The notes under the pieces were generated by a model. That model was not told the DNA's origin and made no database searches. It saw only the letters and a program-made list of their open reading frames with translations. A DNA stretch of 64,000 nucleotides from Eutreptiella sp. 'Long Island Sound 2002' (taxonomy: Eukaryota > Euglenozoa > Euglenophyceae > Eutreptiales > Eutreptiaceae), in NCBI GenBank assembly GCA_964036045.1, contig OZ038383.1, positions 63,245,725 to 63,309,724 on the forward strand, given 5' to 3'. Numbering within the stretch: position 1 is the stretch's first letter; each line of letters begins with the position of its first letter. The position numbers and the translations under genes were made by a program. Positions 10,792-18,039 of the stretch are shown one piece after another.

Positions 10792-13543
10792 GTTGCTCTG
10801 GGTCCGGGGGCTCTGAGGATGTCGTATGGAGGCCCGTTCCTACACCAGTGTGACGGAAGACAAGGGATACCCTGGAGTCTCGGGGAATGCGCCGCTTCTC
10901 CACTGTGTCATAGTGGCGAGCTGGGATTTGGTGTTTCCATTTGTCGCGGGCTTCCCCAAAAATTAGGAGGAGGCTGCGGCGCTGTGGGAAGACTTTTTGC
11001 CTTTTCTTAAAGAGGGTGGATCCAGGGAGGGGACGCGGTTCGAAAACCATTTCCGCACCTGACCCAAAGGAGCCATCCAGGACATAAGGGCCTAGCTGAG
11101 GGACGTCTACGTGGCTCCTCAGGCCACTGCCAGGTTCGTACCGAGCCACTGACCACATATTGGGGCATAAGACAGAGGAGGGCAGCACCTGGGCGCAGGC
11201 AGAGAATGCCCGTAGCCCAATCGCTTGAAGAAACTCAGGAGGGGGCGGTTCAAAAGGTTCAACTTCTTTTGATTCTGGATTGTACCTGAATCCGAAATGA
11301 AGCATTGTGCGGTGCCCCTCGGACAGCCACTGGTGATTTTCATCTGCACTGTAGGACATCACCAGGGCTTCCTCTTCTTCTGAGAAAAACTCATTGGATA
11401 TGAAGGCTCCTGTTATTTCCGGGATGGGGTCGAAAACTTTCCCTGTTTGGAGGTGGAGTTGTGTGACCTTTTCTGTGAGGGAGAGAGGCTTGCTTGTGGA
11501 CAAGTAATGGTCCCTCGCGAGACTTAGTTGCTCCGCGCTGCCGTAGGCAGTCGCTGCCTCGATGACTCGTGATAGGAAATCCTGGGCTTCCGAAACTAGG
11601 GGGTTGGCGGGAGCCAAAAGGTTGTCACGCGCGGCCGTGTCGGGGCACTCGGGGTGAAAGACGAGCTGGGACACAGTGAAACCTTCTGCAAGGAGCGCAG
11701 ATTCGTAATTCGCGTATTTCACTCGGTACACTCGCACCTTAGCGGTGGGGGCGCTGAACAAGGAAATGTGCCGTATTTTCCCAAGCAGGGAGACCCCGAA
11801 CATTACATCAACGTCCGGCGTGGATGACGGGGCGTGTACTTCTACCAGTTCTGGATCAGGTGGTTCAGGGAGGGGGTTGAAGCAAGCCTTCACCGGGGAG
11901 GGTGGGGGAGGGGCATCTTTGTGCATTTTTCGGGGAGAGGCGGAGAGGTCCACTTTGTGTCCCGGGTGTTTGGAGCGCCAAGAGGAGTACCCTCCCCAAG
12001 AGATCATGGCCAAGTTATTCTCTTGGAAGAGCATGTAGCTCATGGAAGTGAAGGAGTCTCGCTGGGGGAGCAGGGGGGTGTTGTGATAGTTCATGCACAC
12101 GTAAAATTCGTGTTGTGTTCTGGGAATGGCTCCTAGGATACCGCACTGTCGTGCGGCTTCGCTAGTAAGGAGGGATTTCCACACGTCAATTTGTTTGAAG
12201 TCTGGCGTGGCCTGCTTGTATGCTTTTGAAGGTATAACTTTGAAAGTTTTGTCCTTCCCTAGATCGGAACCACGGATGCAAAAGACTTTGCCGAGTGTCC
12301 ACAAAGGGTGTTGTAAGATGGTGGAGAGAAGTTTCTCGGCGAGGGGGGTTGGTATGGTGTAATCGAAGCGGAACATATGTTCGGAGAATGATTGTAGAGG
12401 CTGTATGCGTTCCTCCGGAAAGAAAGCATTTTTGGAGTTGACCGAGATGTGGTCGTTTTCGAAATGGAAAAGGCGGTTGACGAGGACAAAAAAATCCCGG
12501 GCGTTGCCACGGCGCCGCCTATCTCCTCCTCGTTCCCGCTTGGATTTTTTTGAGAGCTCTTTTGGAGAAGAGACGGTGAAGTTCGGGAGCAAATGCCGTG
12601 TTGGGTGTATTTGATCAGAGATCACTTGCTTGTGGTGTTTCTCTAACACGAGTTGATTTGTATCAACTCCTAAGGTATCATGGACATGTGTTTCTCCCCA
12701 TAGTGCTTGTTGATCGTGTGTGTTGATCTCACCTTTATGTTTAACCAAGAATGTTGTAAAGACACCATCCGGGGCAAGGGAAGGGTTGAAGAAGGGTTTT
12801 CCGGAATTACCATCCGTTTCATCGGGAGTAGGGTCTTCCCCGTCTTCGGCCTTTTCGTGTGTTCCTTCGGGAGACGGAATAGCGCTTGGCGTAGATTGCT
12901 CCTCACGTGGCGTTGAGAGGGAGTTGTCGGGCTCAACCTCATTGATTCTCCTTGCGTTGTCGTTGAGAGCGGCGTTGTTGTTCATCGCCGAATCCCCACA
13001 CGGGTCTTCGCGACTTTCTTCTTGTTGTTTGGACTCTTCGGCGTCACGTGGATGGCTTCCTTCGGTGTTCTCGTGCGTGTCTTCGGGCACGGAGTCTTGC
13101 ACCTTCTCGGAGTTGTTTGGCGGAGCGGGCGCTTCGGTGTTCTCGTGCGTGCCTTTGGGCACGGAGTCTTGCACCTTCTTGGAGTTGGTTGGCGGAGCGG
13201 GCGCTTGGAATTGATGTTGTGGTTCTTGGGCTCCTTTTCCTTTGACGGTCTGAGCCGTTGTCTCGGCGAGTGGGAAGACTTCTTTTGCGACATCTTCGGA
13301 TTGTTCATCGTCTGAAATGACATTGGATGGCGTGCCTTCTTCATGTGACGGGGAAAGGTCGAGTGAAGGGTGAAATGGGTCGTTCTCGCGTTTGGCGGGC
13401 ACAAGCGTAGGGAGAAGCCGACTTTGAGTCAGTTTGGCGTCAACTTTAGCCTGAGTTCGAGCAATGAAACTTTTCACGGACTTTAGCTGTTTGCTTTCGG
13501 TCTTGTCCTTTGCGGAACGTTCCTTGAGCCCAACTTGCGACAT
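10778..13543 (-). CDS. LINE-A ORF1 with C-terminal AlkB-type 2OG-Fe(II) dioxygenase domain
   Basis: About 921 residues from ATG at 13543 (MSQVGLKERSAKDK). The N-terminal third is charged and disordered (Glu/Pro/Thr-rich, basic start), typical of an RNA-binding ORF1 leader. The middle is unassigned. The last ~230 residues match the AlkB fold: FFSEEEEALV near 11385; then RYEPGSGLRSHVDVP with the HxD iron ligand near 11110; then WKHQIPAR with the distal His near 10935; then PRDSRVSLVFR with the 2OG-binding Arg near 10860. AlkB proteins remove alkyl lesions, or methyl groups, from DNA or RNA. A role in protecting or demethylating element RNA/DNA is inference. This copy is uninterrupted, although it lacks a ~205-residue segment present in LINE-B. 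Confidence 0.85.
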   Translation of the reverse strand: MSQVGLKERSAKDKTESKQLKSVKSFIARTQAKVDAKLTQSRLLPTLVPAKRENDPFHPSLDLSPSHEEGTPSNVISDDEQSEDVAKEVFPLAETTAQTVKGKGAQEPQHQFQAPAPPTNSKKVQDSVPKGTHENTEAPAPPNNSEKVQDSVPEDTHENTEGSHPRDAEESKQQEESREDPCGDSAMNNNAALNDNARRINEVEPDNSLSTPREEQSTPSAIPSPEGTHEKAEDGEDPTPDETDGNSGKPFFNPSLAPDGVFTTFLVKHKGEINTHDQQALWGETHVHDTLGVDTNQLVLEKHHKQVISDQIHPTRHLLPNFTVSSPKELSKKSKRERGGDRRRRGNARDFFVLVNRLFHFENDHISVNSKNAFFPEERIQPLQSFSEHMFRFDYTIPTPLAEKLLSTILQHPLWTLGKVFCIRGSDLGKDKTFKVIPSKAYKQATPDFKQIDVWKSLLTSEAARQCGILGAIPRTQHEFYVCMNYHNTPLLPQRDSFTSMSYMLFQENNLAMISWGGYSSWRSKHPGHKVDLSASPRKMHKDAPPPPSPVKACFNPLPEPPDPELVEVHAPSSTPDVDVMFGVSLLGKIRHISLFSAPTAKVRVYRVKYANYESALLAEGFTVSQLVFHPECPDTAARDNLLAPANPLVSEAQDFLSRVIEAATAYGSAEQLSLARDHYLSTSKPLSLTEKVTQLHLQTGKVFDPIPEITGAFISNEFFSEEEEALVMSYSADENHQWLSEGHRTMLHFGFRYNPESKEVEPFEPPPPEFLQAIGLRAFSACAQVLPSSVLCPNMWSVARYEPGSGLRSHVDVPQLGPYVLDGSFGSGAEMVFEPRPLPGSTLFKKRQKVFPQRRSLLLIFGEARDKWKHQIPARHYDTVEKRRIPRDSRVSLVFRHTGVGTGLHTTSSEPPDPEQHETN

Positions 13544-13814
13544 TGCCAAGAAAACGGCGTTGCGAAGCTAGGCAAAGGACGGCGCTCACGATTGCGGCTT
13601 TGCGCTAGGCAAATAAATTGACGGCAAGGTTGTTGCGCTTGCCTCGGCTCCAAATTGCGGCTTTGGGACCTTTGTTGGTAATCCACGGCTTCACGGGATC
13701 AGCCCAGAACTTGAACAGCCCAGGATTTTTGTTAATCACCGAACAGCCTGGACTGCTGGTGGATCCATCAATAAATTTCTGAGGGTCGAAAAAAAATAGA
13801 CACTCAGAAAGTGA
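13544..13814 (-). promoter_or_regulatory. LINE-A 5' untranslated region, likely internal promoter region
   Basis: About 270 bp between the 5' border and the ORF1 ATG, matching 17764-18039 of LINE-B base for base over most of its length. Full-length LINEs need an internal promoter at this place. I see no named motif beyond the conserved start CACTTTCTGAGTG and a T-run. Confidence 0.5.
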
Positions 13815-13830
13815 CAGCAGCTCAGACTCT
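13815..13830. repeat. Target-site duplication of LINE-A, right copy
   Basis: Identical to 5400-5415. It sits directly upstream, in LINE orientation, of the LINE 5' end. Confidence 0.9.
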
Positions 13831-14269
13831 GAGGAGTCCCTCCAAGCAAAGGGGAGCCGCAAGTAGAGGAACAAGATGAGGAGGGCAAGGCGGCAGGCAC
13901 AACAGGCGGCGGAAAAGAAGCAGTGGGAGCAGCAGCAGCAAGATTTGCTGGAACAGATTGCCCAGTTGCAAGCACAGGCAGCGCAGCTAGCAGAACACCC
14001 TGTCCAGCCACGTGCCCCAGTTGTGCCAGTTGTTCCACCACCCCAGATCAGCAACGAGCCAGAAGGACCAGCTCAGCCACCCCAGATCAGCAACCAGCCA
14101 GAAGCACAAGCTCAGCCACCCCAGATAGTCCACCAGCCAGAAGCACAAGCCGACCAGCGAGGAGCACAGGCACAAGAACAGGGACCGGCAATGCAGCCGC
14201 CAACGGAGGAGAGCCAGGCGTCTGGCCAGCTCTGGAAAGACCCGAAGGTGTGTTTCAGTGATGCAGTGC

Positions 14270-14545
14270 ACTGCCTGGGAAGTGAAATCTGCGCCGGTTA
14301 CACGTCACGTAACACCATAAACAATGCTGGTGGACTCTGGCTAACAGATTCTTGGGGAACACGCCCGCGGTTACACACCGCGTAACACGAAAGACAGTCC
14401 TCGTGCACTCTGGGTAACAGAATTCTGGGGAACGCGCCCGTGGTTACACACCGGGTAACACGGAAAACAGTCCTGGTGCACTCTGGGTAACAGAAATCTG
14501 GGGAACACGGCCACAGTTACACACCTGGTAACACTGTACTGTTGT
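14270..14545. repeat. ~74-bp tandem repeat inside an intron, about 4 units
   Basis: Units read CTCTGGGTAACAGAATTCTGGGGAACACGCCCGCGGTTACACACCGGGTAACAC. They fill most of the 14248-14554 intron. Two further diverged units lie at 14905-15015, downstream of the gene, so the repeat is not confined to the intron. Confidence 0.8.
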
Positions 14546-14749
14546 CTTCTGCAGAATTTGAACCCCTTGCTGATGAACCCCATGTTGACGGCGCAGCACC
14601 TGTTGATTACCCCGCCGAAAGCGAAAGCGGATGATGAAAGCAGCAGCGCCAAGGACGACGCCGCTGCCGAGCGGCAGCCTCCGCCTTTCAGTGCGGATTC
14701 TGGGGCCCCTGCTGCTCCTTCTGGCCTGGACACCGACAACCCCGAATGA

Positions 14750-15180
14750 GTGGCGATGGCGGCACGGCGCTGTTGGGCCATGTCATTCTGTCTTTTTTTA
14801 TGATGCGGATTACTATTTATTATTAGTATAAATGCCACCCGTTTGTCAGGGTATTGTTAGGGTATTGCCAAGGAAACACATCACAAAACACCTATTTGAG
14901 TCTGGGTAACAGGTTCCTGGGGAACACGCCCGCGGTTACACGCTAGGTAACACAACGGGCAGTCTAGGTAACAGGATCCTGGGGAACACGCCCAAGGTTA
15001 CGCACTAGGTAACCCTGTTGCTTTACTTTGTTGCATCCTGGTGCTCGCCGTCGGCAGGGGGGGGGGGTTTGTTTTTGCAGAAATGCCCATCCGCCCTCCA
15101 GCCCGACCGGCCTTACGTCCTATGGTGTTCGCCTGTCGCCGTATACCCTCCCAGCTTGTCAAAGGAGCCCTGAGCCGACA
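14750..15180. other. Spacer with two more ~74-bp repeat units, no gene seen
   Basis: This lies between the stop at 14749 and the transposase scrap. 14905-15015 repeats the intronic motif (GGTAACAGG...GGGGAACACGCCCGCGGTTACACGC). A G-run follows at 15058-15067. No coding frame is convincing. Confidence 0.5.
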
Positions 15181-15182
15181 CC

Positions 15183-15470
15183 ATGGGAGGACGTACGCGG
15201 AAATCCTATGGTAGTGTACACGAGGCACTAGACAACGTCTTCAAGCCCATCTTGGTAACCCTATCGGATCACCCAACAAGGAACGGCTGCAGTGGTGAGT
15301 TCATTCCCCTGTTGCCTAAGTACATCCTCTTTGGGGTAATGCTAGGGATGTGGCAACGACGCAGGGTGGATGACGTGTGGCACCACACGTCATTTTGTCA
15401 CCACAAGGGACGTGCCTCCCTTCTTAGCCGCCAAGAGTACTACAGTGTACCCTTCGTGAACCGCCGTTAA
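15183..15470 (+). pseudogene. piggyBac-type transposase fragment (internal deletion)
   Basis: 95 residues. The segment from PLLPKYILFGVMLGMWQRRRV to LLSRQEYY aligns with PLVPRYNAFLILLGMVRHMQV to LTRRQYYL of the longer gene at 27410-28490. It then jumps straight to PFVNR, which in the longer gene is the C-terminus. The whole catalytic region is therefore deleted, as in non-autonomous derivatives. It reads toward the right terminal repeat at 15442-15546. Confidence 0.6.
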
Positions 15471-15559
15471 GTGGCCGTTTGAATACTTGCGTGAATTGGA
15501 CGTGAATTTACCCAAATTTTGCGGTTTTTGGGGGTAAATGCCATATTTCTTTGTCTACC

Positions 15560-15795
15560 ATCTGTAAGTTTCTGGCCGGAGGCGCGCTTTTACGGCCAAC
15601 GGTGTTGCACGTAAGGTTTTGAAAACGCGTAGAGCAGGCACAACACATACAACACATACACACCAAGTAACACGCACAAAACGCGTAGCACGCCGAACAC
15701 ACGCGTCCAGAGGCACATGCAGAATTGAAATACCGGAATGCGCAGAACGCGCAGAACGCGCCGCACGTTGGTTTGCACACGGGCGCACATCGACG
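15560..15795 (-). other. Introner-like segment, probable intron or 3' part of the oxygenase gene
   Basis: On the minus strand this is rich in GCGTTCTGCGCGTT and TGCCTCTGG boxes, the same vocabulary as the long introns at 28500-31374. It lies directly downstream of the Cys-rich exon ending near 15795. Splice borders could not be fixed. Confidence 0.4.
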
Positions 15796-16227
15796 AGGGG
15801 CCGCGTCCTCACAGTTGGGTATCCAGCATACGCGGTTGTCCCCGAGTTTTCGCACTGGTCCCATGGGTAGGGATAGCAGAGGCTCCGCCGTCTCGTTCAA
15901 GCACCCGATTCCACCACACTACTCCTCATCTTCCTCATCCTCCTCATCCTCCTCATCCTCCTCGTCCTCCTCATCCTCCTCATCCTCCTCATCCTCCTCG
16001 TCCTCCTCATCCTCTCCATTCTCCTCACCCTCCTCGTCCTCCTCGTCCTCCTCGTCCTCCTCGCCCTCCTCGTCGTCCTCCTCCTCCTCGTCCTCCCCGT
16101 CCTCTACGTCTTCCTCATGGTCCTCCTCCCACACCTCCTCGTCCTCCTCGTCTACCTCCATGTCCCGTGCGCCTTGCACACCTCCATAACCATGTCCGGG
16201 TGCAAAGCACAACACGTGGAACGCCGT
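15796..16227 (-). CDS. Acidic tail and Cys-rich segment downstream of the oxygenase ORF
   Basis: In the same frame as the oxygenase, after a TGA at 16228-16230, the minus strand encodes FHVLCFAPGHGYG, then about 75 residues of almost pure Glu/Asp (a GAGGAC/GAGGAT microsatellite), then Cys-rich NRVCWIPNCEDAAPRRCAPVC. The only further in-frame stop is TAG at 15921-15919. The preceding ORF ends CHFCKRGRTVYECTGC. Together with this segment it reads like a continued Cys/His zinc-binding module, so this is probably part of the same protein, through a short intron or a nonsense change. The function of the acidic tail is unknown. Confidence 0.4.
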
Positions 16228-17691
16228 TCAACAACCGGTACATTCATAAACAGTTCTTCCCCTCTTGCAAAAGTGGCACACACGCCGCCATTGTGTCGCC
16301 CATCTGCCATCGCCCTGCAGCCCATCCTTGGAGTCGGGGAGGGCAGGCAATCCATGATGGCGGCTGGTGGCCACCATCAGCAGCATGTCCCCCCGATGCA
16401 GCTGAACGGTGTCCCGACGCGCCTCCCCCGCCTTCCCCAGGGCCGTCCCCGCCTGCACCGCCACCTGGTAGTCCTCTGACAAGCAGAGGAAGCTACTCAG
16501 GTGGCACCCCGAGACCTCCCTGTTGTGGGGGGGGAGGACCTCGGGTCGGGTGGCGACGTCGGTGTGGGGGAGCTGCGGCCCACTCCCCACACTCGCCACA
16601 ATGACGCTGCCCGGCGTCATTGGATGGAGGTCCCCAACCCCAGGGACACTTTCGGTGAGGTGGGCGTGGAACTTCTTGAAGAGAGGCCCCCCCACCCCTG
16701 ACCCAAAGTTGCTCTTGCTTTGCCAACGCCAGGCGAGCCCACGATCCTTTGCCTGCTCCTCACTCCGCGCGGCGTTGAAAAGGAGCTCAAAACTTTTTGC
16801 GACGACTTTTTCGTCGCCGCTGCCCCACGCCTTCATCACCTTGTTCCACCCCACCTCACAATCCCGTGCCTCCACAAGCCCCCGAAGCAAAACGTAGCCG
16901 TTCTCATCAACAAAGTTGGGGGGCGGCTGGGAGGGGCCAACCCTGTCGGGGGCGGGGTCAGGGTTGCCGATCACCCCAAAAGGGGGGTCGGGAAGGGGTT
17001 CGGTGCGGAGGGGGGGTTCACTTGAAATGAAGGGGGGGGCGCATGAGGCACCACGGTACCATTGCAAACAAGTTGTGCTAAAGAAGGTGGGGTAGGTGAC
17101 GTCGGGGACGTGAACCTGGGGGGGGATGGTGGGATGGAAAGGGGCGATGCCCAAATCATCCCACCACTGGGAGTTGGCAAGGTGCCAAGAAAAGGGGAAA
17201 AAGGAACCGTGTGCCACCGCACCTGGAGCAAGACCCTGCAGGCACACCATATCGCATTTAGGGGGGGGGGTATGGACGAGCTTAGTGGTGGGGTACACCT
17301 GGACGTGGGCGTCCTTAGGCTTCCCCACAGGTTTAGTCCTCATGGAGTTGAGGAGCTGGTCAACACTGGAGGGGAGAGGGGTTAGATGCAGAAATTTAAG
17401 GGAGGGGAGTTGGCGGCGCAGTTCCCTCCACAAGGTTGTGGCCGATTTTCTCCCCCTGAGGTAGGAGTTGCGGGTGGGGCTGCGCATGTCGATGTGGATG
17501 ACCTCGGGGGAGGGGTTGAGGGATTCTGCCCAGCCCACGACGTCATCCGCCCCCAGTGCCCCCGACCCGTACGTCGCCTCCTCCAGGTGATGGTGGGCGA
17601 CAGGGAGGGCTTGGTAGTGGGCGAGGGTGTCGGCTGTGAGGTCGGGGCACGAGGCCAGGCTGGCGAGCTAGGACATAGTCTGCTGGGACAT
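16228..17691 (-). CDS. Putative 2-oxoglutarate/Fe(II) oxygenase carried in the transposon nest
   Basis: An ORF of about 487 codons if read from ATG at 17691. A TAG at 17670-17668 interrupts codon 8, and the TAG-free part starts near 17650. The C-terminal half looks like a double-stranded beta-helix oxygenase: NGYVLLRGL near 16885 (phytanoyl-dioxygenase-like entry), LPHTDV near 16560 with an HxD iron pair, and RGDMLLMVATSRHHGLPAL near 16360 with a distal His. It ends with a Cys cluster, CHFCKRGRTVYECTGC. These are motif readings, not a search result. The N-terminal 200 residues are unassigned. It is uninterrupted and lies between two LINEs, in the same orientation as the piggyBac-type gene and its companion. 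By analogy with TET/JBP-type oxygenases linked to some transposons, a DNA-base-modifying role is possible but unproven. Confidence 0.55.
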
Positions 17692-17748
17692 GATTCAAAG
17701 AGAAGAATGCGAAGGCTTTGAGTGCTGTGACAAAGCGAAAGAGTGGAA

Positions 17749-17763
17749 AGGAGGGTAAATTCG
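17749..17763. repeat. Target-site duplication of LINE-B, left copy
   Basis: AGGAGGGTAAATTCG, identical to 27132-27146. The left copy precedes the LINE 5' end ACACTTTCTGAGTG. Confidence 0.92.
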
Positions 17764-18039
17764 ACACTTTCTGAGTGTCTATTTTTTTTCGATTGACCCT
17801 CAGAAATTTATTGATGGATCCACCAGCAGTCCAGGCTGCTCGGTGATTAACAAAAATCCTGGGCTGTTCAAGTTCTGGGCTGAACCCGTGAAGCCGTGGA
17901 TTACCATCAAAAATCCCATAGCCGCAATTTGGAGCCGAGGCAAGCGCAACAACCTTGCCGTCAATTTTATTTGCCTAGCGCAAAGCCGCAATCGTGAGCG
18001 CCGTCCTTTGCCTAGCTTCGCAACGCCGTTTTCTTGGCA
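17764..18039 (+). promoter_or_regulatory. LINE-B 5' untranslated region
   Basis: Matches the LINE-A 5' UTR, including the T-run ATTTTTTTTCGA and TGCCTAGCGCAAAGCCGC. The conservation of both ends suggests both copies were reverse transcribed to completion. Confidence 0.5.

Larger units (their letters stand above)
5416..13814 (-). mobile_element. LINE-A: non-LTR retrotransposon with AlkB, endonuclease, RT and RNase H (8.4 kb)
   Basis: The borders are fixed by the 16-bp target duplication. On the minus strand the order is 5' UTR (13814-13544), ORF1, ORF2, ORF3 and 3' UTR ending in a short A-run. It is the sister copy of LINE-B. Relative to LINE-B it lacks about 615 bp in ORF1 (which keeps the frame) and about 390 bp in the ORF3 tail. 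It appears full length at the 5' end because both copies begin with the same CACTTTCTGAGTGTCTATTT. Confidence 0.93.
4945..14749 (+). pseudogene. Unassigned transposon gene, interrupted by LINE-A, one intron
   Basis: The frame runs from about 4945 to 5415, is broken by LINE-A, and resumes in phase at 13831 once one target duplication is discounted. The first half encodes a basic segment (RLRKYKRKYNKLRG). The part after the LINE encodes a Gln-rich, probably coiled-coil region (EKKQWEQQQQDLLEQI) and then Pro/Gln-rich repeats of PPQIS(N)QPEAQAQ type. An intron at 14248-14554 (GTGTGT...TTCTGCAG) joins in phase 0 to a final exon ending NPE at a TGA (14747-14749). In-frame TAG codons lie at 5137-5139 and 13864-13866. 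If the first TAG terminates, the next possible start is near 5143. No true ATG start was fixed and there is no recognised domain. The match of frames across the LINE supports a real gene before the insertion. Confidence 0.5.
4809..15546. mobile_element. ~2.3-kb DNA transposon (piggyBac-related remnant) with ~105-bp terminal inverted repeats, split by LINE-A
   Basis: 4809-4913 and 15442-15546 are near-identical in opposite orientation. Both run from ATATGGCATTT through TTTGGGTAAATTCACG and ATTCAAACGGCCACTTAACGGC to GAAGGGTACAC. Removing LINE-A and one copy of its target duplication leaves about 2.3 kb. The inner edge of each repeat matches the 3' end of the piggyBac-type gene at 27410-27450 (PFVNR and the following bases), which links this element to that family. 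It carries an interrupted plus-strand gene and a transposase scrap. I did not find a clear TTAA duplication at its borders. Confidence 0.7.

Noticed and set aside
15900-16604. Plus-strand ORF of P/R/H repeats over the TCC-rich tract
   Set aside because: Antisense of the acidic GAGGAC tract. The minus frame continues the oxygenase gene.
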